Below, piece after piece: positions 27,584 to 36,390 of a stretch of DNA of 64,000 nucleotides (position 1 is its first letter; the number at the start of each line of letters is the position of its first letter). Position numbers and translations under genes: made by a program. Origin of the DNA: Myxococcales bacterium (GTDB taxonomy: Bacteria > Myxococcota_A > Polyangia > Polyangiales > GCA-016699535); assembly GCA_016699535.1 (NCBI GenBank), contig CP064980.1:1372001-1436000 (forward strand). The letters run 5' to 3'. A model generated the notes under the pieces. That model did no database searches. It was not told the DNA's origin and saw only the letters and a program-made list of their open reading frames with translations.

Positions 27584-29383
27584 ATGAGCTTTGAAAAACG
27601 CGCGCGCTTTGTGGACATGTTGAGCATTTACCGAGAGGCCACGTCGCGTTTCGGATCCCGACCGTTGTTTGGAATCAAGCAAGAAGGTCAGTGGCATTGG
27701 ATGAGCTATGACAGTTTTCATGGCACGGTGGAGATGTTGCGTTCAGCGCTGTGTGAGCGAGGGCTAGAGAGAGGTGATCGTGTTGCATGTATTAGCAACA
27801 ACCGACCGGAGTGGGCTGCTGCTGCATACGCGACTTATGGATTTGGGGGCGTGTTTGTCCCGATGTATGAAACGCAGTTGGCTAAAGATTGGAAATACAT
27901 TTTAAAAAATTGCGCTGCCAAGGCTGTCTTCGTAGCCAATCATAAAATTGCTGAGGCCGTAGCGGGTTTTCGTTCTGAGCTTCCGGACTTAAAGTGTGTG
28001 GTGTGCCTTAACTCTTGTGCGGATGTTAGCGGTTGCGTTGAGTTTGATAGTTTTCTTTTGGAAGGCAAAAATAAAACGCATGCGATGTTAAGAGTTGATC
28101 CTGAGGAAAGTTGTACTTTTATTTACACTTCGGGCACGACCGGAACACCAAAAGGAGTGATGCTGTCGCATCGCAATATTGCTTGCAATGTCAGTGCATG
28201 CATTGAAGTTTTTCCTGTCTCCGAAAGCGATCGTTCTCTGTCGTTTCTGCCCTGGGCTCATGCTTTTGGTCAAACGGTCGAATTGCATAGTCTGTTTGCT
28301 CAGGGCGCATCGATGGGCATTGCCGAAAGCGTTGATCAAATCGTGACCAATCTAGGGGAAGTTAAGCCGACCTTGCTCTTTAGTGTGCCTCGTATTTTCA
28401 ATCGGATTTATGCGGCTTTGCACAAAAAACTCGAAAACGAGAAGTGGATTAAAAAACGACTTTTTGAGCTGGCCATTGAGAACGAAGTGGCACGAAAAAA
28501 ACTCGCCCAAGACGGACGGAGCAGCATGGTGCTTGATAGCGCGCATCGCTTCTTTGATCGTGTGGTATTTAGCAAAGTACGCGAACGCTTCGGCGGGCAG
28601 TTGCGCTACGCGTTTAGCGGTGGTGCGGCGATTTCCAAAGAAGTGGCCGAGTTTATCGATAATCTGGGCATCACGGTTTATGAAGGTTATGGATTGACAG
28701 AAACTTCGCCGGTAGCAACTGCAAATCGACCGGGCGCACGAAAAATCGGCTCAGTTGGCCAAGCCGTTCCGGGCGTAAGCATTACTATTGATAGTTCAAA
28801 AGTCTCCGATGAGGGTCAGGGTGAAGTCGTGATTCATGGCCACTGCGTGATGCAGGGCTATTATGGGCTCGATGAAGAAAACGCTAAAGTATTTACAAAA
28901 GATGGCGGCTTTCGAAGTGGTGACATGGGTTATCTTGATGAAGATGGCTTTTTGTATCTCACTGGGCGTATCAAAGAGCAGTACAAGCTTGAGAACGGTA
29001 AATATGTTTCCCCTGGACCGCTTGAAGAGGAACTAAAACTTTCGCCCTATATTCTTAACGCTATGGTGTACGGTGAGAACCGACCCTACAACGTTGCGCT
29101 TATCGTGGCAGATCTGGGAGCGGTGTGCGACTGGGCAAAAAAGCAGGGACTTGTTGTGTCGGGTGGCAGTGAGCTGCTCGAGCAAGATGAAGTTAGGCAA
29201 CTCTTTGAAAAAGAAATCGCTGCGCATGCTGCTGTTTTCAAAGCCTTCGAGAAAATTAGAAAGTTTGCGCTGGTTGCCGAAGATTTTACCACCGAAAACG
29301 GGATGTTAACGCCAACCTTGAAAATAAAACGCAGGGTGGTTTTGGCTCGTTACGGGGATGTACTAAATGCCTTGTATGGCTAG
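27584..29383 (+). CDS. Long-chain acyl-CoA ligase (AMP-forming)
   Basis: A 599-residue ANL-superfamily enzyme. The ATP loop is FIYTSGTTGTPKGVMLSHRN, followed by the A5-like YEGYGLTETSPV and the core SGDMGYLDEDGFLYLTGRIK; a catalytic Lys is expected in the C-terminal PTLKIKRR. Length and the insertion pattern match FAA1/long-chain acyl-CoA synthetases, which activate fatty acids to acyl-AMP and then acyl-CoA for breakdown or lipid synthesis. The protein is cytoplasmic or peripheral to the membrane. It appears to be transcribed from a leaderless promoter with two upstream palindromes, so it is probably tightly regulated, perhaps by fatty acids; this is inference. Confidence 0.87.
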   Translation: MSFEKRARFVDMLSIYREATSRFGSRPLFGIKQEGQWHWMSYDSFHGTVEMLRSALCERGLERGDRVACISNNRPEWAAAAYATYGFGGVFVPMYETQLAKDWKYILKNCAAKAVFVANHKIAEAVAGFRSELPDLKCVVCLNSCADVSGCVEFDSFLLEGKNKTHAMLRVDPEESCTFIYTSGTTGTPKGVMLSHRNIACNVSACIEVFPVSESDRSLSFLPWAHAFGQTVELHSLFAQGASMGIAESVDQIVTNLGEVKPTLLFSVPRIFNRIYAALHKKLENEKWIKKRLFELAIENEVARKKLAQDGRSSMVLDSAHRFFDRVVFSKVRERFGGQLRYAFSGGAAISKEVAEFIDNLGITVYEGYGLTETSPVATANRPGARKIGSVGQAVPGVSITIDSSKVSDEGQGEVVIHGHCVMQGYYGLDEENAKVFTKDGGFRSGDMGYLDEDGFLYLTGRIKEQYKLENGKYVSPGPLEEELKLSPYILNAMVYGENRPYNVALIVADLGAVCDWAKKQGLVVSGGSELLEQDEVRQLFEKEIAAHAAVFKAFEKIRKFALVAEDFTTENGMLTPTLKIKRRVVLARYGDVLNALYG

Positions 29384-29452
29384 CAGTTTATAAGAACTCT
29401 ATTTTTTCTATGTCAGATGCTGTCCGAGGCAGTATCTGAGTGAGACGCACCG

Positions 29453-30112
29453 TTGACTGACATTTTACATAAGAAGAGCCTGGGGCAGCGTATACGAACA
29501 TTTGCATTGTTTATGTTGTTGTTCATCGCAGCGTTGTTTGGTGGGGCCGCTACATGGGGCTATTTTGCGATTTTTGGCAAGGCCGGCATGCAAGATGATG
29601 AGGGATTGCGGGTGCACCAAACTCCTGCAGTGGTTGTGGCAGTTCGCAAACTTGCTAGGCTCGAGAGTGCTCAGTTTAATGTTGAGCGCGTAGTGGACCT
29701 AAGCGATGAGCAGCGCACCTTGTTTGGTCTGCTTAAAGTCAAAGATGCCATTTTGCTTGTTGCGTCAGGAGAAGTCATTGCAGGCGTTGATCTTGCCGAG
29801 CTTGTCGATGGTGATTTTGTGGTGAATAAAGCAAAACGAAGTGCGAAGATTACATTGCCTCCACCACGTATTTTTTCGGTCCGTGTCGATAGTGAACGTA
29901 CCTATGTTCATAGTCGGAAAACCGATTTGTTTGCGGATCGAAAAGAAGGCTTAGAAGCTAAAGCAAGACAGCACGCCGAGCAAAGCATTCGCAAAGCGGC
30001 TCAAGAGGGCGGGATTCTAGACCATGCTCGGCGCAACGCATCACGAACCGTAAAAAGTTTGGTGCAATCACTTGGCTATGATGATGTGAAAGTTTATTGG
30101 AGCGATCGATGA
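29453..30112 (+). CDS. DUF4230 membrane-anchored protein
   Basis: A 219-residue protein with one N-terminal membrane helix (LFMLLFIAALFGGAATWGYFAIF) and a DUF4230 domain outside: TPAVVVAVRKLARLESAQF, then LVASGEVIAGVDLAEL, ITLPPPRIFSVRVDSERTY and a C-terminal helix pair (QHAEQSIRKAAQEGGILDHA). The family is widespread and has no established function. It starts at a TTG. Its stop overlaps the DAHP synthase start (ATGA), so the two are coupled, though no functional link is apparent. Confidence 0.75.
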   Translation: MTDILHKKSLGQRIRTFALFMLLFIAALFGGAATWGYFAIFGKAGMQDDEGLRVHQTPAVVVAVRKLARLESAQFNVERVVDLSDEQRTLFGLLKVKDAILLVASGEVIAGVDLAELVDGDFVVNKAKRSAKITLPPPRIFSVRVDSERTYVHSRKTDLFADRKEGLEAKARQHAEQSIRKAAQEGGILDHARRNASRTVKSLVQSLGYDDVKVYWSDR

Positions 30113-31194
30113 TTGAAAAGGAACTTATATACCCCACAGACGACTTGCGTATTGATCGCTTGCGGCCTCTTATTCCGCCAGCCATCCTTATGGAGGAGTT
30201 GCCGCTTAGTGATCAAAGCGCGAAACTTGTTTGGCAGGCGCGCCATGAGATTACCGAGGTGCTTCATGGCAACGACGACCGTCTGGTCGTGATCATCGGA
30301 CCTTGCTCGATTCACGATCCAAAAGCGGGACTTGAATATGCCAAGCTCTTGAAAGCGGCAGCCGATCAATACGATGAAGACTTGTTGGTGGCTATGCGTG
30401 TGTATTTTGAGAAGCCACGCACGACAACAGGCTGGAAAGGCCTTATTAACGATCCGAACTTGGACGGAAGCTTTGCGATTAATCAGGGCTTGCGTTTAAG
30501 TCGTCGTTTTTTGTTGGACATCATTGATATTGGTTTGCCAGCAGCGTGTGAGTTTCTTGATCCGATTTCACCGCAGTTTATTGCCGATCTTGTGAGTTGG
30601 GGCGCGATTGGTGCACGGACCACCGAAAGCCAAGTGCATCGTGAGCTTGCTTCGGGTTTGTCCATGCCGGTGGGCTTTAAAAATGGTACGGGCGGAAGCG
30701 TGCAAATTGCGATCGATGCAATTCGTTCGGCGGCAAGTCCCCACCGCTTTCTTTCAGTGACCAAGCAAGGTGTGGCCGCAATTGTCAAAACCAAAGGCAA
30801 CGAGGACTGTCACGTGATTTTGCGCGGCGGTAGTACGGGTCCAAATTACAGTGCGGAGCACACTCAAAAAATCGCTGCGCTTTTGAGTAAAGCGGGTCTG
30901 CGGGAGAAACTTATTGTCGATTGCAGTCATTCGAACAGCGGTAAGAATCACGCAAAGCAGCCGGAGGTAGCGCATCACATTGCTAAACAAGTGAGTGATG
31001 GAGCATCTCATATCATGGGTGTGATGCTGGAGAGTTTTATTAAAGACGGCAATCAAGCACACAACACGCATGATAAACTCGAATATGGACTCAGCATCAC
31101 CGATGCATGCATGAGTTGGGAGCGCAGCTTGCCTGTGCTTGATGAACTCGCTCAGGCGGTACGTACGCGCCGCAAGCCTAAGGCCAATCCGTAG
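30109..31194 (+). CDS. 3-deoxy-7-phosphoheptulonate (DAHP) synthase, type I
   Basis: A protein of 361 residues that joins phosphoenolpyruvate and erythrose 4-phosphate, the first step of the shikimate pathway. Family blocks: VVIIGPCSIHDPKAGLEYA, RVYFEKPRTTTGWKGLINDP, GARTTESQVHRELASGLSMP, GFKNGTGG, and IVDCSHSNSGKNH. These match the AroF/AroG/AroH class, which is usually feedback-inhibited by an aromatic amino acid; which one cannot be told here. The ATG at 30109 overlaps the DUF4230 stop. Confidence 0.92.
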   Translation: MIEKELIYPTDDLRIDRLRPLIPPAILMEELPLSDQSAKLVWQARHEITEVLHGNDDRLVVIIGPCSIHDPKAGLEYAKLLKAAADQYDEDLLVAMRVYFEKPRTTTGWKGLINDPNLDGSFAINQGLRLSRRFLLDIIDIGLPAACEFLDPISPQFIADLVSWGAIGARTTESQVHRELASGLSMPVGFKNGTGGSVQIAIDAIRSAASPHRFLSVTKQGVAAIVKTKGNEDCHVILRGGSTGPNYSAEHTQKIAALLSKAGLREKLIVDCSHSNSGKNHAKQPEVAHHIAKQVSDGASHIMGVMLESFIKDGNQAHNTHDKLEYGLSITDACMSWERSLPVLDELAQAVRTRRKPKANP

Positions 31195-31223
31195 TAAACT
31201 TATTCATGGACGGTGGGGCGCTG

Positions 31224-31262
31224 AAAGGCAACAGGTTCGCGTTCGCTCAACCTATTGCCTTT
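31224..31262. terminator. Hairpin after the DAHP synthase gene
   Basis: Arms of 14 bp (AAAGGCAACAGGTT and AACCTATTGCCTTT, one mismatch) around the loop CGCGTTCGCTC. Outer GCG/CGC pairs extend it. No T run. The loop resembles the middle of the 37-nt loop at 40.6 kb. Confidence 0.45.
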
Positions 31263-31382
31263 GACGCTTGACCGAGCATCTATGGAATTGTACCCAGGGT
31301 TTACTGTCTGTGACTCAGGGCAGGATGAAGAAAGTTAATACCGTTAGCGAAGTTCCAATTCGATAGTGGATGATTCAAGCGG

Positions 31383-31422
31383 CTACCTTGGTAGCTCGGC
31401 GCAGGCCGAGTTACCAAGGTAG
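31383..31422. terminator. Strong hairpin between convergent aro and truD genes
   Basis: An 18-bp stem (31383-31400 with 31405-31422) closed by GCAG, with one G-T pair. It sits just past the truD stop on the opposite strand and probably ends one or both transcripts or shields the mRNA 3' end. Confidence 0.5.
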
Positions 31423-31443
31423 AGCGCCAATTCGTAATAACAT

Positions 31444-32477
31444 TTACGAACGCTTAAAAAGTTCACGTAGAACAACAGTGGCATAAGCGCCGCTGGGCAA
31501 GGTGAAACAAAGTCGCAAATCATTACGATCATCGGGGTGATGGTCAATTTCTAAATCGCTTAGGCCGACGCGCAGTGGTCGGCGAGTACCTTTACCAAAC
31601 TTCGCAAAGTTTCGAAGTATAGCTTCATTGAGCCCCCATTGATCCATCGCAGCGCTTTCCCGCGCGAGCACTTCTTTGTGGCTGCACGCATTTTGATTCC
31701 AGGCATGGGGCCGGTGGGGCTTATTTCAAAGCTCTCGAGTCTGCGTTGAGCATCGGCGAGATTTTCGGTATCAAACATGCCGCCAGTGTCTTCTTTCCTA
31801 TAGATATCGCCGGGCAGGGCTTTGCTGAGTTCTTTATTGCAGATGCGCTCGTTCAGAACGCTGTTAAAGACAGCCGATTGCAGGACCGAGACGTAGAGCT
31901 TGCGTTCAAAAGCTTTGCGTGGAGCCTTGCCGCCTTCGATGAGCCAGGCTTTTGCTGTTTCAAGGTTTCTTAGACCGAAACGTTGTTCTCCAAAATAGTT
32001 GGGGACTCCCTGCTCTGATAAAAGCTTTAGGAGGGCTTTGCTTTGCTCTAAAAATGGCCCTGCGTCGCGAATGCGCAAGCGAAAATGATTGCTTCTAAGA
32101 TGACCTGTTCGCAGTTTGTGCGAGTGTCGAGCGCTTTGCAGCACACGGATGTTTTCCAGTTCAAGGCCATCTACAGAGACTTCTTGGGGACAGAAAAAAC
32201 TTGCCCACTGACTAGTTATGGCGTGTTTATCTTTAAGGCCTGCATAGCCGCTATCTTTTGGATCACAGCCCAAAGCGAGCGCTATCGAACGGACGGCTTG
32301 TGGGGTGCTCAGTTCCTTTTTCTCGAAGTGTACAAATAAGTGCTCGCCTTCGCCTTCGGGCAGATATGCGGGCATTTCGTGGACTTCGAAATCTTCTGCT
32401 TCGATGCGTGCTCTGCCTGAAATTGCTGGAATCTCTGCGCTTAAAAAAGCAAGGGAGCTCGGGCTTGCATGGGACAT
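31444..32477 (-). CDS. truD: tRNA pseudouridine(13) synthase TruD (frameshifted)
   Basis: The first frame (31560-32477) has the TruD hallmarks: RIEAEDFEVHEMPAYLPEGE, FHLFVHFEKKELST-like block, GYAGLKDKHAITSQ (catalytic Asp in the KDKxAxT motif), LRSNHFRLRIR, and NYFGEQRFGLR. It then turns into nonsense at CSRGKALRW. The true continuation (EVLARESAAMDQWGLNEAIL, then GTRRPLRV) is in the next frame, to 31444. One A is missing from a run (TTT at 31675-31677 on the plus strand). Restored length about 344 residues, as normal. TruD makes pseudouridine 13 in tRNA-Glu. A consensus error is more likely than true loss. Confidence 0.82.
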
Positions 32478-32486
32478 GGTGAGGAT

Positions 32487-32492
32487 TATAGT
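32487..32492 (+). promoter_or_regulatory. -10 box directly before a start codon
   Basis: TATAGT ends 6 bases before the ATG at 32499; another leaderless-type arrangement. It lies inside the 22 bases between this start and the divergent truD start. Confidence 0.4.
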
Positions 32493-32498
32493 AACGGC

Positions 32499-32786
32499 AT
32501 GATGCGGTTGATGGTTTGGATAGTCACTTTTGCGCTTATTTTCTTCGTTTGGCGAGTCACTTTTGCGCTTTTAGGACGCATTTTTTCACTTATCCCGCCT
32601 TGGGGCTGGGGTGTTTTAGCGCTTTTGGCTGGGCTCTGGTGGACCAAACGTCGCCGCGCACATCGAGCCATCCGAGTCAAAAGCACCATCCACGACCTGC
32701 ACGGCTCAAAAACAGCAGGAAATTCTTCTGGCGCGGTGATTGATGCAGAAGGCCGCGTGATAAGTGAACATACAAGCAGCGCGTAG
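32499..32786 (+). CDS. Small membrane protein
   Basis: A protein of 95 residues with two hydrophobic segments (about residues 4-22 and 27-43) followed by a basic cytoplasmic stretch (KRRRAHRAIRVK) and a polar tail. It is divergent from truD. I do not recognise a family. The start at 32499 (two Met codons follow closely) sits just after a -10-like box. The basic residues after the second helix suggest both ends face the cytoplasm. Confidence 0.5.
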   Translation: MMRLMVWIVTFALIFFVWRVTFALLGRIFSLIPPWGWGVLALLAGLWWTKRRRAHRAIRVKSTIHDLHGSKTAGNSSGAVIDAEGRVISEHTSSA

Positions 32787-32832
32787 CGTTAGGGGGTTTC
32801 CCACTCGAGCGACAATCTTGTAAAAGGCAGTC

Positions 32833-35564
32833 ATGTTTCGATCGATTGCTGGAATTCTTACCGTTTTTGTTACTTTGCAAGCTTGTGGGGCACCTGCTCC
32901 CGTGAGCGAGACGGCTTCGGCGCCTACGCTGCAAAAAAAACAGTCTTCGCGACGTATCCGGGAAATCGTGCCCACCGGACGATTGCCTCGTGATGTTCGT
33001 CCTTTGCATTACTATTTAGATCTAGAGGTTGATCCCGATCAAGCAACCTTTTCGGGGCGGGCTCGGATAGAGCTTTCACTCAAACGTAGGCGCCACCGCA
33101 TTTGGATGCACGGCCAAGACTTGAAGGTTCGTTCGGTGACCGTCTCTGGCCAAAGAGTGGGCCGGGAGCATGCGACTTGGAAAGTTGTTAATAAAACTGG
33201 CCTTGTTGCATTGCGTTTTCCCAAAGCAATGGGTCCAGGAAAGGTGAACGTTGAAATTGAATATTCGACGACATTTGCGCCAGGTCTGGCGGGTCTTTAC
33301 CGAGTTGAACAAGACAAACACAACTACGCCTATACTCAGTTTGAGCCTATCTCCGCGCGGCGCGCTTTTCCATGCTTGGATGAACCGGCTTTTAAGACCC
33401 CATTTGATCTAAGCCTTACCGTAGAAAGCTCGGATGTGGCGGTTGCCAACACGCCTGAGCTTCACAGTCGCGATTTGGGGAATGGAAAAAAGCGCGTGCG
33501 GTTTTCAACAACACGACCGATGCCTACATATCTTGTGGCGATGGCGGTGGGGCCTTTTGACGTAGTTCAGGCGCAGGACATCCCAAGCAATGAGCGACGA
33601 AATACGAAAATACCTTTGCGAGGTATCACGACCAAAGGCAAAGGAAAGCAGATACAGTTTGGTTTGGACAAACTTCCCAAGCTTCTTACTGCTTTGGAAG
33701 ACTATTTTGATATTGCCTATCCCTATTCGAAACTCGATATCATTGCGATTCCGGATTTTAAGTCTGGCGCCATGGAAAACGTTGGAGCGATTACGTTTCG
33801 TGAACAATATATTATGATGGATAAGCAGGCTGCTTCTAGCGCGCAACTTCTTACTTACTATGCGGTTATGACACATGAGCTTGCGCATCAATGGTTTGGC
33901 AATTTAGTCACCATGTATTGGTGGCATGATTTATGGCTTAACGAGTCTTTTGCTACGTGGATGGCGGCGCGTACTCTTGACGAGCTCATGCCGGAGTTTA
34001 ATATGAAGATGCAAGAGCTTCGAGCCGTGCATGCAGCCATGGACGCCGATAGTTTGGTTTCGGCACGTCAAATTCGTCAGCCTATTCGAAGTGATCACGA
34101 TATCGAAAACGCTTTTGATGCAATTACCTATACCAAAGGCGGCGCTATTCTTTCGATGTTTGAATCATGGATGGGGGCTGAAGCGTTTCGTGATGGCATT
34201 CGTCGGTATTTGCGCGCACACGAGGATGGCAATGCGCGCACTGAGGATTTTCTAACTGCATTGGTGGGTGAAAAAAATAAAGAAGTTGCCGCTTCCTTTA
34301 GTAGCTTTTTACATCAGCCGGGTGTTCCACTGATTGAGTCAGAGCTCGAATGCAAAGGACGCGAAGCTAAACTCCGGGTCACTCAAAACGCTATTCGCCT
34401 AGCGGCTCAACGGCACGAGGAGGCCAACGTTGGCAGATTCCGCTGTGTGTACGTTTTGCTACGGGCAATAGCGGGAAAGTTGAGAGGAAATGTTTTCTTC
34501 TCACCCAAGCTCAGGAAGAGCTGACGCTCTCTGAAAAAGGCTGTCCAAGTTGGTACATGCCGAATGAGCATGGCGCTGGCTACTACCGTTGGCGTGTGCG
34601 TCCTTCTGAGCGTGCGGCGCTTAGCAAGCTTGCTTGGCGCAGGCTTGATAATGAAGAGCGGGTATCTTTTGGCGAAAGTCTTCGAGCTGGGTTTTCGGAT
34701 GGATCGATCGAGGGCGCGGATGTGCTTGATGCCTTTGTTGCTTTTGGGTCAAGCAATCAAAGTCAGGTCGCTCAGTATCCGATGGCTCTTTTGGACTTTG
34801 CGGCAAGACATATGCTTGATGAGAGTCAGTTTGGATCGTTTCAAAACTATGCGGATAGACTCTATGGCCGTGTCTATCGCAAGTTGGGCTGGAAAGGGAA
34901 AACATCCGATGAAAATGATTCGTTCATGCGCCGGAACGTTGTACGTTTCTTAGCCCTCGTGAGCAAAGATCCCAAAGTAAGGAAACAAGCCGTACAGCTT
35001 GCTAATTCCTTTTTAGGTTTTGAAACCACCAAAGACAAAGAAGCAAAATTTGCTCCTGAACTCCGTGAAGTTGTCTTAAAAGTTGCGGTTCAAGAACAAG
35101 GTGAGGCCTTTTTCTCGTTTTTGGAGAAGGAGTTTGTTGAAAGTCAAGATGCATTGTACCGACAAGAGCTTCTTGCCGCACTGAGTGTGGCGACGAATCA
35201 AAAATTGGCAGAACGTGCTAGAAACCTTGCGCTTGGCCAAAAGCTTCGAGCTAACGAAAAAATGATACCACTGTACATGCAGATGGCGATGCCAGAGCTT
35301 AGGGACCAGGCTTGGGACTGGGTCAAAAAGCACTATGACGAATTGGTGGCTAAGCTTCCTGAGGGACGTGCTGGACAACTGCCTTTGCTTATGTCGGGTT
35401 TTTGTTCGACCAATAAAGCCGAGGAGATTGGCCAATTTTTTGAAAACAGGATCCATCAATTGCTAGGTGGTCCAAGAAACTTAGCTGCGGCAATTGAGTC
35501 GACTCGTCTTTGCGAAGCCCAGGTTAAGCGACAAGGACAGTCCGTAAGGGCTTTCTTTGATTAG
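32833..35564 (+). CDS. M1-family aminopeptidase lipoprotein (frameshifted)
   Basis: The first frame (32833-34524) has the N-terminal and catalytic domains of M1 aminopeptidases (aminopeptidase N/ERAP type): lipoprotein leader (TVFVTLQACGAP), YAYTQFEPISARRAFPC, the substrate motif GAMEN near residue 310, the zinc motif HELAHQWFGN near 345 with the downstream Glu in WLNESFATW. At about 34429-34431 the frame breaks; the next frame continues WQIPLCVRFATG and RKCFLLTQAQEELTLSEKG, then the C-terminal helical domain to 35564. One missing base (GTTTGG read as GTTGG) would join them. Restored length about 910 residues, normal for the family. Exported zinc peptidase of peptide scavenging; error more likely than pseudogene. 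Confidence 0.85.
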
Positions 35565-35593
35565 CAAGCGAGTCTTGTTTTGATTGATTTGTG

Positions 35594-36250
35594 ATGGTTA
35601 CGATGCGAAGTCTGGTAGTCCATGAAATATATGCTTCTCTTCAAGGTGAATCTTCCTTTGCAGGAATTCCTTGTGCCTTTGTACGTTTAACGGGCTGTAA
35701 TCTGCGCTGCAGTTGGTGCGATACGCCGCAGGCTTTTCATGACGGCAAGCGATTGAGCTTTGATGAAATTATTGAAAGCACTATTGCACTCAATACTCCC
35801 TTGGTTGAGCTCACTGGAGGTGAGCCATTGTTGCAAAAGCAATGCTTGGCTTTGTTAGAAGAGTTTGCTGATTTGGGAAAAACTGTTTTACTTGAGACCA
35901 GTGGTGAAAGAGATATTTCAGGGGTTGATTCAAGAGTGCATCGTATTATGGATCTCAAAGCTCCTGGAAGCGGAGAAGTCGATCGAAACCTCTGGGAAAA
36001 CATCGCACACCTTACTAAGCGTGATGAAGTTAAAATCGTTGTAACCGATCGCCGCGATTTTGAATGGGCGATGCAAGTGAACAACGAACACGCGTTAAGC
36101 GAGCGCGTTGCTCATCTGTGGCTGAGTCCCGTGTTTTCCGTTCTTGATCCCAAAGAACTCGCAAGTTGGATACTGGCGGTGCCAAGTGGCGCTCGCATGC
36201 AACTTCAACAACATAAATATATCTGGGGGCCTGACACGCCAGGCGTATGA
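35594..36250 (+). CDS. queE: 7-carboxy-7-deazaguanine synthase, QueE-type radical SAM enzyme
   Basis: A protein of 218 residues with the radical SAM cluster motif CNLRCSWC near residue 35, preceded by EIYASLQGESSFAGIPCAFVR, which is the usual QueE opening, and followed by ELTGGEPLLQ. It converts 6-carboxy-tetrahydropterin to CDG, the ring contraction step of queuosine and other 7-deazaguanine pathways. No queC, queD or queF is in the window. A shorter start at 35603 is possible. It is followed by a structured stretch and then typA. Confidence 0.85.
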   Translation: MVTMRSLVVHEIYASLQGESSFAGIPCAFVRLTGCNLRCSWCDTPQAFHDGKRLSFDEIIESTIALNTPLVELTGGEPLLQKQCLALLEEFADLGKTVLLETSGERDISGVDSRVHRIMDLKAPGSGEVDRNLWENIAHLTKRDEVKIVVTDRRDFEWAMQVNNEHALSERVAHLWLSPVFSVLDPKELASWILAVPSGARMQLQQHKYIWGPDTPGV

Positions 36251-36276
36251 ATACGGCTATTTATTGAAATCGGGCT

Positions 36277-36321
36277 GCCAAAGCGCTTCCTCAGCTGAAG
36301 TGGGAGGCATTGCGCTTTGGC
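36277..36321 (+). other. Hairpin in the queE-typA gap
   Basis: GCCAAAGCGC pairs perfectly with GCGCTTTGGC; inside, CCTC/GAGG gives a second short stem. It could end queE transcripts or lie in the typA leader. No known riboswitch class recognised. Confidence 0.35.
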
Positions 36322-36390
36322 TGGAGGGGTGCTACCTGGCCCTTCGTTTGGCCCTAGTTTAAGCTTGCCAATTTACCGAAGTTCCACGTT

